DNA from: Chlorogloeopsis fritschii PCC 6912 | GTDB lineage: Bacteria > Cyanobacteriota > Cyanobacteriia > Cyanobacteriales > Nostocaceae | Length of the DNA: 64,000 nucleotides | Assembly: GCF_000317285.1 (NCBI RefSeq) | Contig: NZ_AJLN01000116.1 | Location: 496,001-560,000 of the forward strand | Reading direction: 5' to 3' | Part shown: one piece after another, positions 42,193 through 51,150 of the stretch | Position numbering within the stretch: position 1 is the stretch's first letter | Layout: every line of letters starts with the position of its first letter | Translations under genes and position numbers: made by a program | Notes under the pieces: model-generated | What the model saw: the letters and a program-made list of their open reading frames with translations, nothing else | Told to the model about the DNA's origin: nothing | Database searches by the model: none

Positions 42193-44379
42193 TTAATAAT
42201 CGTAATTGCCACCAAAGTTACTTCTTTGAGCGTTGCCAACCACTCCTAAAACATTGATTCTTGCCATTCTCAAGCTATCTAAAGCTTGCTTGAGTACAGA
42301 AGAGTTTGTTTTATCCATCCTTACCACTATCAAAATGCCATCAGTATGGGGTGCCAATAAGCTTGCATCAGCTAATCCAACTACGGGAGGAGTGTCATAA
42401 ATTACTAAGTCATAGTTATTGTAGAATTCTTCTATCATTCGCTTCATCTTTTCAGACGAAAGCAACTTTGTCGGATCGGGTGGTATGGGGCCTGCGGTAA
42501 GAACTGATAATTGATTCATAAAAGGCGCTTCTCGGATCGCCTCGGTAACTGGCAAGTTGGTAGTAATTAAATTACTCAATCCCCAGTTATTTTTTAAATT
42601 CGAGAGATCATGAACCATGGGTTGGCGCAAATCGGCATCCACAAGTAGTACTCTTTGCCCCATTGCACAAGCAATCTGAGCTAAATGAAATGCTACCGTT
42701 GATTTGCCATCTCCACTCATAGCTGAACTAATAACTATGGAGCGAATCGGGCGATCGCTACTGAGTAGTTGAATATTTGTATAAAGTACACGTAAAGCCT
42801 CTACAAATTTTGAGCCATAGTTGCTGGATGTGCGATCGCCGATTGCAATTGACCCAAGAATATTTCTTGGCAAAGAATCTGGTACACTCCCTGTAAATAT
42901 TCTTTGTACAGAAGTATAAAATTGACTAGATTGAAGTTGATTTTCAAAAGGTAGAACTCCCAGCAACGGCTCTTTGATCTGCTTTTTAAGAAGATGGACG
43001 CTATGGTAAGTATTATCTACTTTTTCTAGAAGTAAGGCGACGCCAACTCCTAAAATTAAACTGGCAATAAATCCTGCGATCAGATTACGTCTAACATCTG
43101 GAGAAACGGGAATTTCAGGTTGAGCAGGCGGTTGAATTAATTGCCAAGGAAGTTCTGCTTGTGCTACTTGAACTTGCAAAGTTTCACGGGTATTGAGAAA
43201 ACGATTCAGGCTATCAGCTGCTACCTGTAATTTCCGCTGCAATTCAGTGTATTGTCGTATCAATATAGGCAGTTGCTTACGTTTTACTTCAAGCCTCTGT
43301 TCCGCTTTCGCAAGTTCTTGGCTTTGCACTTCTAGAGTTTGAACTTGAGTCATCGCCTCTGCAAATTTTGTACCCATAAAGCGCTGTGCCTCTTGGCGTA
43401 ACAGGGGCAAGAGGCTTTCACGTTTATTTTTTAATGCTTGGATAGTTGGGTTCTCCTCGTGTAAACGAGTTGACTCCCCAGCTATCTGAACTTCCAATTG
43501 ACGTAACTGTCCCAGTAACTGCTGATATAAAGGAGCATTTATCAGTGCTGTCAGTTCACCCTCTTCTGCTTTTAATCTAGCTAAATTAGCGCGAGATGTA
43601 GCTAACTGCTGGTCAATTGTTTGTCTCTGCTCAGACAAGGCAGTACTTTGAGTAATGATTAGATTTGCTTGAGTATTTGGGTCAACAAAGTTATATTTTT
43701 GCTGGAAAATTTGCTGCTCTTTTTGGAGATGATCAACCCGCTCCTGCACATTTTTGAGTTGTTTCTCAACAAAATTTAGCCCTTGGCGCAAACTTGTCTG
43801 TCGCTGATCTAAGCTGTATTTTAAGTAAGTACTGGCAACTTGGTCTAACACCAATTTTATCTTTTTGGGATCGTCACTTCGGTAACGAACTTCTATAATC
43901 TTTGTTTCACCCAGACGGGTAATCACCAGGGAATTGACCAAAGCATCATAACTGATATCTGGGTAAAAGCCTTGCAACTGTCTTACAATTCTTGTCATCA
44001 AACCAGGGCTTTTTAAAACCTGTATTTGACTGTCGTAATCTAGACTAGACTGAATGCCTGAGTTAGAGTTTGGACTAGCTTGACCAGAGTTAAGAACGAG
44101 CTGTCTGCTATCGATATTGAGAGGTTCTACTAGCAGTCGAAAACTACTTTCATATACTGGTTCTTGCTTGGAGGTTGAGTAGATTACATACGCCATTACA
44201 ATCGTGGCTACTCCAACCACAACAAGCGCTCGACGTCTTAAAAGGCTAACGAAATCTCGCAAATTCCAGTTATCACTTTGCTCTTCCAACCACGGAAAAG
44301 ATTGAGTAGGAATTATTTGTTGCGATAGAAAATTTTGATTATGGCTAGAATTTGAGGGTTGAGATGAATGATTATTCAT
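42193..44379 (-). CDS. Polysaccharide co-polymerase/tyrosine autokinase (Wzc-like)
   Basis: This 728-residue protein controls chain length and export of surface polysaccharide. The N-terminal Wzz domain has a membrane helix (ALVVVGVATIVMAYVIYS, near 50-67), then a long periplasmic coiled coil (about 170-420) and a second membrane helix (LIAGFIASLILGVGVALLL, near 434-452). The BY-kinase domain has Walker A SAMSGDGKSTVAFHLAQ (near 549-565), Walker A' VLLVDADLRQPMVHD (near 574-588) and Walker B DLVIYDTPPVVGLADA (near 658-673). The usual Tyr-rich tail is missing; only two Tyr (NYDY) end the chain. It is divergent from the EPS operon at 46352. Confidence 0.92.
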   Translation of the reverse strand: MNNHSSQPSNSSHNQNFLSQQIIPTQSFPWLEEQSDNWNLRDFVSLLRRRALVVVGVATIVMAYVIYSTSKQEPVYESSFRLLVEPLNIDSRQLVLNSGQASPNSNSGIQSSLDYDSQIQVLKSPGLMTRIVRQLQGFYPDISYDALVNSLVITRLGETKIIEVRYRSDDPKKIKLVLDQVASTYLKYSLDQRQTSLRQGLNFVEKQLKNVQERVDHLQKEQQIFQQKYNFVDPNTQANLIITQSTALSEQRQTIDQQLATSRANLARLKAEEGELTALINAPLYQQLLGQLRQLEVQIAGESTRLHEENPTIQALKNKRESLLPLLRQEAQRFMGTKFAEAMTQVQTLEVQSQELAKAEQRLEVKRKQLPILIRQYTELQRKLQVAADSLNRFLNTRETLQVQVAQAELPWQLIQPPAQPEIPVSPDVRRNLIAGFIASLILGVGVALLLEKVDNTYHSVHLLKKQIKEPLLGVLPFENQLQSSQFYTSVQRIFTGSVPDSLPRNILGSIAIGDRTSSNYGSKFVEALRVLYTNIQLLSSDRPIRSIVISSAMSGDGKSTVAFHLAQIACAMGQRVLLVDADLRQPMVHDLSNLKNNWGLSNLITTNLPVTEAIREAPFMNQLSVLTAGPIPPDPTKLLSSEKMKRMIEEFYNNYDLVIYDTPPVVGLADASLLAPHTDGILIVVRMDKTNSSVLKQALDSLRMARINVLGVVGNAQRSNFGGNYDY

Positions 44380-45120
44380 GTTTTAGTAAAACTTGGTAAT
44401 TACACAAGCCTAGTTTGTATAATTTTTTTAATTATCTAGCAGTTAAAATTCTAACTGCAATCAATTTATATATAGATGAGGCAGTGATTACAAAGTTATA
44501 TTTATGTAGCACTTATTACTTCATTTTCACAAGTATACTTCACTAAATATTTCAAATCAGCATGGTTGAAGGTTTTTACGCTCTTTGTAGCTGATAAGTT
44601 CTTCTGATCTAGAGATGTTCTTTGTTTATCTTCTCACTATTGCTGCAAGGGGTCTACTCAAGGCTCAAGGGAGAGGATATTGCAGAGAAAATTTGCTATT
44701 GGCTTCTTATCAAAAACATCTATCTAAGGTCATAACTTGAAATATAACTGCATCTAATTTTCGATCAAGCTATTAAGCATCTAATTTTTCAATTCCTAAA
44801 GTAGTCTATAAACTAAGGCATACCAATAATAAAGTATAGAGTTTTGACAATTTAATGAAAAATAACAACTCAAAGTATTAATTCTAATTTGTAACTAATC
44901 ATTCTTTTATCGAGTATGAGTGTCTGTGTATACTCTATTCGATTTATTGATTTTGGTACTAGTTTACATAGAAATTTTGCATACCATAATAATTAATGCT
45001 TTAAAGTACGTGTATCTTTCAATACAAGCATCTGTTATTTTTTGATGACAAAAAATTAAGAAAATCTTTATTGATAAAACTGAGTTATTTTTCAAACTTT
45101 TGATATATACTTAAGTACAC

Positions 45121-45137
45121 GTTAGGTATAGTTAGGT
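45121..45137. promoter_or_regulatory. Direct repeat GTTAGGT with period 10
   Basis: GTTAGGT occurs at 45121 and 45131, exactly one helical turn apart, inside the long EPS control region. The layout fits a regulator binding as a dimer on one face of DNA, but no known factor is assigned. Confidence 0.3.
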
Positions 45138-45475
45138 GTAATCAAATCAAACAACGAACATTTCAATTCGAGTATACTGACTTGTTTAAAATAATGATAG
45201 GGTAATTTTAATGAATTTATGACGATCTGTGGTAGTTTATTGCTTTTACGGATAAGCTGGTTCTTTACCCTAGCTACCAGACATCTTTATGAGCTTAACT
45301 TTTAGACGCTTACCTGCCTTGCCTTCAGATACTGTTTAATTCGTCTAAGCCACGTTAAATTTAGTAATCTACGATAGGGAATAGAATTACGTCTATGATT
45401 TTAGTCTATAATTTCTGTTTATACTGATGGTTTAAAAAATAACCCAAGAGGTGTAAAAATACTTTTGACGCGACT

Positions 45476-45496
45476 GCTCAATTTTGACAATTGAGC
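45476..45496. other. 8-bp stem GCTCAATT/AATTGAGC
   Basis: A perfect stem with the loop TTGAC, followed by TTTAAAAATC. It could end a small transcript in the long gap; no promoter was confirmed. Confidence 0.35.
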
Positions 45497-46102
45497 TTTA
45501 AAAATCAAGGAAATTGCTTTATTTCTGGTGATAATATATTATCTTGACCTAATTTTTGCCCTAAAAACCTAGATAATTATCAGTTATTAGCAATTACTTT
45601 GGTTTATTAATGCTGGTATTCATCAATTATTGCTTGTCTATTATTGTCAATCAAAGTGCTACTTAGCTTTATACTTTTTAAATCTTAACTTAGTAAAAGT
45701 CTAGACCTATAAAGCTTTTATATTTTGAGCAAAAACTTTTCTAAGCAAAAGAAACTTAAGATAAAATAGCCACAAAATAAATTTTAAAGTTTTCATAAAG
45801 TTTCAATAAAAATACTTGTATTTATTCTAAATATGGATAAATATGTTTTTGACGGAAGAATAAGGTATAAAATTCAAAGTTTAAAAATAAAGGCTTATTT
45901 CTGTTTAGAATGGAATGAGTTGTACCTTGAAATAAATTTATACCAATATTCATAGTAAGAGTAATCAAGAAAGATTAACTCTGTAATATTCTTTGGTAAT
46001 TACCGTAAGTGTATTTGATGCAAAAATAAACAATTGCTTTAGAGTACAACATTGTATAGAATAGCACTCTTGTTTTGAATAGTGGTACGGGTTTCTGAAT
46101 AA

Positions 46103-46194
46103 ATATCTAGGATGAGTTGATGATACTAAGTGAATGGATTAATTAAAGATATCTAGGATGAGTTGATGATACTAAGTGAATGGATTAATTAAAG
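46103..46194 (+). repeat. Two tandem 46-bp copies with mini-ORFs
   Basis: Identical 46-bp copies run at 46103-46148 and 46149-46194. Each contains ATG ATA CTA AGT GAA TGG ATT AAT TAA (46120-46146 and 46166-46192), encoding MILSEWIN. This resembles the start of the GT4 gene downstream (MALSKWMNQK), including AGGATGA nearby. The copies look like diverged duplicates of the gene's 5' end. Confidence 0.85.
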
Positions 46195-46351
46195 ATTGTT
46201 TCTACTTGTTCTGCTTATTTTCAACTGAGAATAAACAGATCGTAAAACTAAAGACAAGTGTTTCAACTTGTCTTGGAGTTGCTTTATTGTTTTCCCAACG
46301 GCATCTAGATAAGCATCTTGGATACAGGATGAACTGAGTACAGGAGAGTCG

Positions 46352-47677
46352 ATGGCACTAAGTAAATGGATGAATCAAAAAATTTTTTTGCCTAGCTCTG
46401 ATAGTTCAGAAGCTAAAATTCAGGAACTTCTAAAAGTTGAAAAATCTATTAGTTTGTCTGTAATTACTCAATTTTTTCCCCCAGATTATGCTGCCACTGG
46501 ACAGCTGATCGAGGAGCTTGTGAGGCAATTAGGGCAGCAAGGTGTAAAGGTTGAAGTTTTTACAGGTCAACCAGGATACGCATTCAAATCTTCTGATGCC
46601 CCGGCAGTCGAAAGATTAGATCGAGTGCTAGTGAAGCGATCGCGTACAGCCCAGATTTGGCCTGGGAGGATTCGAGGCAAAGCTGTAAATGGAGTTCTTT
46701 TCACTTTACGTGCGTTACTCCATGTAGTCAGAAACAGCCGTCGCAGCAATTTATTATTACTGACTACAGCTCCTCCGTTTTTACCGATTGTGGGATATCT
46801 AGCTCATCTGTTGTTCCGGCGTCCCTATGTCTGCATACTTTACGACCTTTATCCAGATATTGCGATCGCTCTTGGAGTGATTTCGCGGGATCATTGGCTA
46901 GCAAAGATTTGGCACAAAGTTAATCAATTAGTTTGGCAGAACTCGCAGGCACTAGTGGTTCTTAGTCCTGCCATGAAACAACGGATTACCACACATTGTC
47001 CCAAAATTGCCGATAAGGTTTTTGTAATTCATAGTTGGGGAGATCCGGACTTAATTTTACCCATGACCAAGCAAGAGAACTGGTTTGCTTTGAAGTATAA
47101 TCTAGCTAAAAAGTTTACTATTCTTTACTCAGGTAACATGGGTCGGTGTCATGATATGGACACCATATTAGAAGCAGCAAAAATACTCCAAGATGAACCA
47201 ATTCAGTTTGTGTTTATCGGTGGAGGGGCAAAACGGGAGCAATTACTTCAGGATGCGAAAAGATTGGGATTAAGTAATCTCACATTTTTGCCTTATCAAG
47301 ATAAGGAAGTATTACCTTATTCCCTGACAGCTTGCGACCTATCTTTAATTAGTGTCGATGTGGGTATGGAAAGTCTTGTTGCTCCGAGTAAGCTCTACCC
47401 AGCTTTAGCAGCTGGCCGCCCAGTAGCTGTTATCTGTTCAAAGACTTCATATCTAAGACAGCTAATCGCTGATGCTAGATGTGGTGGCACGTTTGAAAAT
47501 GGAGATAGTAATAGTTTGGTTCAGTTTATCCGTGTACTTAATAACGATAGAGAACTAGCAAAGGATATGGGTAAAGCGGGGCGTAAATATATGCGATCGC
47601 ACTTTACACCTCAAATTATTTCTCAACAATACTTGGATGTTTTAAGCAAAGCCTTAAATCAGTCAAATCATCACTGA
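46352..47677 (+). CDS. GT4-type glycosyltransferase (WcaI-like)
   Basis: This 441-residue GT-B glycosyltransferase has N-terminal SLSVITQFFPPDYAATGQLIEELVRQLG (near 33-60), typical of WcaI-like group-1 transferases. The C-terminal domain has ILYSGNMGRCHDMDTILEAAKIL (near 250-272), FVFIGGGAKREQLLQDA and the donor-binding SLVAPSKLYPALAAGRPVAVI (near 341-361). GGAG five bases before ATG supports the start. It adds a sugar to a lipid-linked or polysaccharide acceptor. It is the first gene of the plus-strand EPS series. The first ~10 residues are echoed by the tandem 46-bp copies upstream. Confidence 0.9.
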   Translation: MALSKWMNQKIFLPSSDSSEAKIQELLKVEKSISLSVITQFFPPDYAATGQLIEELVRQLGQQGVKVEVFTGQPGYAFKSSDAPAVERLDRVLVKRSRTAQIWPGRIRGKAVNGVLFTLRALLHVVRNSRRSNLLLLTTAPPFLPIVGYLAHLLFRRPYVCILYDLYPDIAIALGVISRDHWLAKIWHKVNQLVWQNSQALVVLSPAMKQRITTHCPKIADKVFVIHSWGDPDLILPMTKQENWFALKYNLAKKFTILYSGNMGRCHDMDTILEAAKILQDEPIQFVFIGGGAKREQLLQDAKRLGLSNLTFLPYQDKEVLPYSLTACDLSLISVDVGMESLVAPSKLYPALAAGRPVAVICSKTSYLRQLIADARCGGTFENGDSNSLVQFIRVLNNDRELAKDMGKAGRKYMRSHFTPQIISQQYLDVLSKALNQSNHH

Positions 47678-47747
47678 CTTTGACCACCAAACATCCAAAA
47701 ATACCTTGATTTGAATTGAATATTTCTGTTTATTTGTAAACTGTGGA

Positions 47748-48245
47748 GTGGGCTTCGACGGTCATTTGATCTCAGTCCCTCCAACGCAACCTTCTAACTT
47801 AAGTGTGGGGGCCGAAGTGCAGAGAAGATCTGGCCGTAATCGGAAACGCTCAAAACGGCGAGCGATTCATTGTCCTGTGCATGGATGCCATTTAAACAGC
47901 GTCAGTCAAAAATATCAGTTGTATGCTGATCGCGCAGGACAGTTACAACAACGAGGTATCAATCGACTGAATGCAATGATGCTAATTGCAACCCAGACAA
48001 CAGTTCCCCTTGAGGGAGAATGGGTAGAAGCTTTTTGGTGCGAACAGTGCCAGCAAACAAAGTGGTATCACGTTCGCAAGGTAGAAGAGCGCACTTACAA
48101 AGTGACACTTGCACCACAAGAAATTTGGCAGCAGGTTACAGGGGTAATAGATCCTCATGGAAATCCATCGGTTGGAGAATTCACTCGCAGACATGCCCGA
48201 CTTGTTAGTTATAACGGTCTTAAGGATTTTCAGTTTGTGGGATAG
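47748..48245 (+). CDS. Cys/His-containing protein of unknown function
   Basis: This 165-residue protein starts at a GTG. A basic N-terminal region (RRSGRNRKRSKRRAI, 26-40) leads into HCPVHGCHL (41-49), and a second pair CEQCQQTKW spans 98-106; the four cysteines plus histidines could bind one zinc. The middle (QLYADRAGQLQQRGINRLNA) is helical. It has no membrane segment and resembles conserved hypothetical proteins of cyanobacterial polysaccharide loci, as far as I recall. Its place between a glycosyltransferase and the ABC exporter suggests a regulatory or scaffolding job. Function unknown. Confidence 0.75.
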   Translation: MGFDGHLISVPPTQPSNLSVGAEVQRRSGRNRKRSKRRAIHCPVHGCHLNSVSQKYQLYADRAGQLQQRGINRLNAMMLIATQTTVPLEGEWVEAFWCEQCQQTKWYHVRKVEERTYKVTLAPQEIWQQVTGVIDPHGNPSVGEFTRRHARLVSYNGLKDFQFVG

Positions 48246-48275
48246 GTCAGTAGCAGGGATCGTTCAATAAATAAT

Positions 48276-49118
48276 ATGAGTAGTCAAGATATTGCCTCCC
48301 AACAGGAGCTAGTCATTGAAGCTGGACGCACGGAACGGCAGTATTGGAAAGACTTGTGGCGTTATCGAGAACTTTTCTATTTTCTTGCTTGGCGTGATAT
48401 TTTGGTGCGTTACAAGCAAACAGCGATCGGTATTGCCTGGGCACTGATTCGACCATTTTTAACAATGGTAGTATTCACTGTTGTGTTTGGAAAAATAGCG
48501 AACTTGCCTTCGGAGGGAGCACCGTATCCAATTCTGGTGTTTGCTGCCATGCTGCCATGGCAATTTTTTTCCAGTTCCTTGAGTGAATGCAGTAACAGCC
48601 TAATTACGAATGCTAACCTAATTTCCAAAGTCTACTTTCCACGTCTGGTTGTGCCTATTAGTGCAGTGATTGTCAGCTTCGTAGACTTTATGGTTTCTGG
48701 CATGATTCTACTAGGGCTGATGGCATGGTATAACTTTGTACCTAGTTGGCGAATTTTGACCCTGCCTTTGTTTATCGTGATTGCATTTGCAGCAGCCATG
48801 GGAGCAGGGTTATGGTTGGCTGCATTAAATGTTGAATATCGAGATTTTCGTTATGTCGTACCTTTTATAGTCCAGTTTGGATTATACATATCTCCTGTAG
48901 GATTTAGCAGCAGTATTGTGCCTCAACAATGGCGTTTGCTTTATTCTTTGAATCCAATGGTGAGTGTGATTGATGGCTTTCGCTGGGCTATTTTAGGCGG
49001 ACAGTCAAAACTGTATTTACCTGGGTTCACTTTGTCCCTGGCATTGGTTGCCTTTTTGCTGGTAACTGGTATTTGGTACTTCCGCAAAATGGAACGGACG
49101 TTTGCTGATGTAATTTAG
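48276..49118 (+). CDS. ABC-2 polysaccharide export permease (Wzm-like)
   Basis: This 280-residue permease begins cytoplasmic (RQYWKDLWRYRELFYFLAWRDILVRYKQTAIGIAW) and has six hydrophobic segments, among them FLTMVVFTVVFGKIANL (near 63-79), LVVPISAVIVSFVDFMVSGMILLGLM and VVPFIVQFGLYISPVGFSSSIV (near 194-215). The sequence pattern is that of ABC-2 exporters for O-antigen or capsule. With the following ATPase it should move a completed glycan to the periplasm. The ATPase gene follows by 16 bases. A Wzc in the same locus, usually linked to Wzy systems, makes the export route mixed. Confidence 0.92.
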   Translation: MSSQDIASQQELVIEAGRTERQYWKDLWRYRELFYFLAWRDILVRYKQTAIGIAWALIRPFLTMVVFTVVFGKIANLPSEGAPYPILVFAAMLPWQFFSSSLSECSNSLITNANLISKVYFPRLVVPISAVIVSFVDFMVSGMILLGLMAWYNFVPSWRILTLPLFIVIAFAAAMGAGLWLAALNVEYRDFRYVVPFIVQFGLYISPVGFSSSIVPQQWRLLYSLNPMVSVIDGFRWAILGGQSKLYLPGFTLSLALVAFLLVTGIWYFRKMERTFADVI

Positions 49119-49134
49119 TAAAGGAACAAAGCAA

Positions 49135-50421
49135 ATGTCAAACATCATAATTCATGTAGAAAATCTCGGTAAAAAATACGTCATCAGTCATCAGCAGGAA
49201 AACTCTAGTCGTTATCGTTACAAAGCTTTGCGGGATGTACTAGCTGATGGAGCGAAGTTTATTACAAAGAAATTTATTAAACCTTCTGGTTATAAAATGC
49301 CCAATCCAGCACGTGAAGAATTCTGGGCATTAAAAGATGTTTCTTTTGAAATTAAACAAGGTGAAGCCATTGGCGTAATTGGACGCAATGGCGCAGGTAA
49401 ATCTACACTCCTAAAGGTTTTAAGTCGGATTACTGAACCAAGTCAGGGACGCATAGCCATCAAAGGACGGGTGGCAAGCCTCTTAGAAGTAGGTACGGGA
49501 TTTCACCCTGAACTAACTGGAAGAGAAAACATTTATCTCAACGGTTCTATTCTAGGGATGAGTAGAACTGAGATAAAAAAGAAATTTGATGAAATAGTTG
49601 CCTTTGCAGAAGTTGAAAAGTTTTTAGATACGCCTGTAAAACGCTATTCATCGGGGATGTATGTCCGTCTTGCTTTTTCTGTCGCTGCCCACTTGGAACC
49701 AGAAATTTTAATTGTAGATGAAGTGCTGGCAGTGGGTGATTCTGCATTTCAAAAGAAGTGCTTAGGAAAAATGGGGGATGTGGCAACCAAAGAAGGACGA
49801 ACTGTCCTATTTGTTAGCCATAGTATGCAAGCGATCGCCCAACTCACAAAGCGTTGCATATTACTTTCTAAAGGTAATGTTCAGTTTGATGGTAATACCA
49901 GCAAAGCAATACAGTTATATTTGACCGGGTATAAAGATGATGCCGAGCAAAATGCTTGTTACCAAGCACCTTTGAATAAAACTGGTAATTATGTAGCTTG
50001 GGCACGCGTACATACCTCTGAAGAGCAAGGCGTTCACTGCTGGGGTAAACCGATTACTTTCGAGTTTGCATTACACATAAGCAAACCCCATGAAAGTCTA
50101 AGGTTTTCCTTTCAGGTTGTAAATCATCTGCAGCAGCCTATGTGTATTTTTTGGTCTTTTGATTCCCAAGCTCAATATTGCCAACAGCCCGGAACTTTTA
50201 TCCTTAGATGTAATATCCCAAAACTCAGATTGTATATGGGATCGTACACTTTAACAACATGGTTCTCTGAGCGTAGCAGTCAGACTTTACTAGAAAACCT
50301 CAGAGAAATTTGTCCATTTGAAATTACGATGCACAGTATTGAGCGTCCAGATTATCAATGGCAAGCTGATGAGTGTACTTATTTAGAAGATGCAGTTTGG
50401 CAGATAGCTGAGAAAATTTAA
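49135..50421 (+). CDS. ABC polysaccharide export ATPase (Wzt-like) with C-terminal domain
   Basis: This 428-residue ATPase has Walker A GRNGAGKSTLLK (near 84-95), signature YSSGMYVRLAFS (near 172-183), Walker B ILIVDEVLAVGD (near 190-201) and H-loop VLFVSHSMQAI. After residue about 250 comes an Ig-like Wzt C-terminal domain (FEFALHISKPHESLRFSFQV, then IPKLRLYMGSYTLTTWFSE). In E. coli O9a that domain binds the modified end of the glycan and so selects finished chains; here it suggests a capped polymer. AAGGA lies upstream of ATG. It pairs with the Wzm-like permease. Confidence 0.93.
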   Translation: MSNIIIHVENLGKKYVISHQQENSSRYRYKALRDVLADGAKFITKKFIKPSGYKMPNPAREEFWALKDVSFEIKQGEAIGVIGRNGAGKSTLLKVLSRITEPSQGRIAIKGRVASLLEVGTGFHPELTGRENIYLNGSILGMSRTEIKKKFDEIVAFAEVEKFLDTPVKRYSSGMYVRLAFSVAAHLEPEILIVDEVLAVGDSAFQKKCLGKMGDVATKEGRTVLFVSHSMQAIAQLTKRCILLSKGNVQFDGNTSKAIQLYLTGYKDDAEQNACYQAPLNKTGNYVAWARVHTSEEQGVHCWGKPITFEFALHISKPHESLRFSFQVVNHLQQPMCIFWSFDSQAQYCQQPGTFILRCNIPKLRLYMGSYTLTTWFSERSSQTLLENLREICPFEITMHSIERPDYQWQADECTYLEDAVWQIAEKI

Positions 50422-50480
50422 TAAACATTCAAAATAGAAGTTTTAATGTCACATTTAAATAAGCAAAAGGTAGATCGGGA

Positions 50481-50987
50481 ATGGCAGTAAATGATGACGT
50501 AAAATTTGGCACAAATGTGAAAATCTTTCATCCCCATCTTGTCAACCTTTACGGTTGTACGATTGGTGATGAAACTAAAATTGGTACCTTTGTAGAGATC
50601 CAGAAAAATGTAATTGTAGGAAGTAGGTGTAAAATATCGTCACACAGCTTTCTTTGTGAAGGTGTCTTTATTGAAGATGAAGTGTTTATTGGTCATGGTG
50701 TGATGTTTACCAATGACCTTTATCCACAAGCAACCAATGAAGACGGTAGCTTGAAGACAGATTCTGATTGGGATGTAGTCAAAACACGGGTGAAATACCG
50801 TGCCTCGATTGGTAGTAATGCCACTATCTTGGCAGGAGTGACAGTTGGGGAAAAAGCTATAATTGGGGCTGGGGCAGTAGTGACTTGTGATGTCCCCGAT
50901 TACGCAATTGTAGTGGGAGTACCTGCACGTGTTATTGGTGATGTACGCGATCGCACCTCAAACCCAGAAATGGTAATTAGCAAATAG
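50481..50987 (+). CDS. Left-handed beta-helix acetyltransferase (WlbB-like)
   Basis: This 168-residue hexapeptide-repeat transferase shows [25 protein letters not shown] (13-37) and the extended loop [21 protein letters not shown] (about 75-95), found in sugar N-acetyltransferases such as WlbB and QdtC. The C-terminal coils ([25 protein letters not shown]) bind acetyl-CoA. It likely acetylates an amino group made by the DegT aminotransferase on a UDP- or TDP-sugar. The following dehydrogenase and aminotransferase genes support a WlbA/B/C-type pathway, in which 3-amino sugars are acetylated. Exact sugar unknown. Confidence 0.85.
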   Translation: MAVNDDVKFGTNVKIFHPHLVNLYGCTIGDETKIGTFVEIQKNVIVGSRCKISSHSFLCEGVFIEDEVFIGHGVMFTNDLYPQATNEDGSLKTDSDWDVVKTRVKYRASIGSNATILAGVTVGEKAIIGAGAVVTCDVPDYAIVVGVPARVIGDVRDRTSNPEMVISK

Positions 50988-51052
50988 CATCGCAGTATTA
51001 GTAGTATCAAAATTTCCATTAACTATCCACAGCAGTAATTTATATTCACAAC

Positions 51053-51097
51053 ACACCCGTAATTCTGATAGATGAAAAATTACGGGTGTTGATTTTG
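51053..51097 (+). terminator. Intrinsic terminator after the acetyltransferase
   Basis: Arms ACACCCGTAATT (51053-51064) and AATTACGGGTGT (51078-51089) form a perfect 12-bp stem followed by TGATTTTG. It could separate the exporter transcript from the sugar-synthesis set, or attenuate it. Confidence 0.6.
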
Positions 51098-51150
51098 AAA
51101 ACAAGCTAAAAATTGTCAATTAGTAGTTGATAAATTCTGAATAAAAGGCA

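Larger units (their letters stand above)
44380..46351. promoter_or_regulatory. 1.97-kb non-coding region heading the EPS locus
   Basis: This is the largest gap in the window, very AT-rich, between divergent wzc-like and GT4 genes. No frame of credible length or codon pattern is present. Features seen are a period-10 direct repeat (45121-45137), a stem (45476-45496) and two 46-bp tandem copies (46103-46194). It should hold promoters for both transcripts and may encode long leaders or regulatory RNAs. Confidence 0.6.

Noticed and set aside
45219-45305. 28-codon frame (MTICGSLLLLRISWFF) in the long EPS gap
   Set aside because: It has no ribosome site and is within the length expected by chance for nearly 2 kb of sequence.
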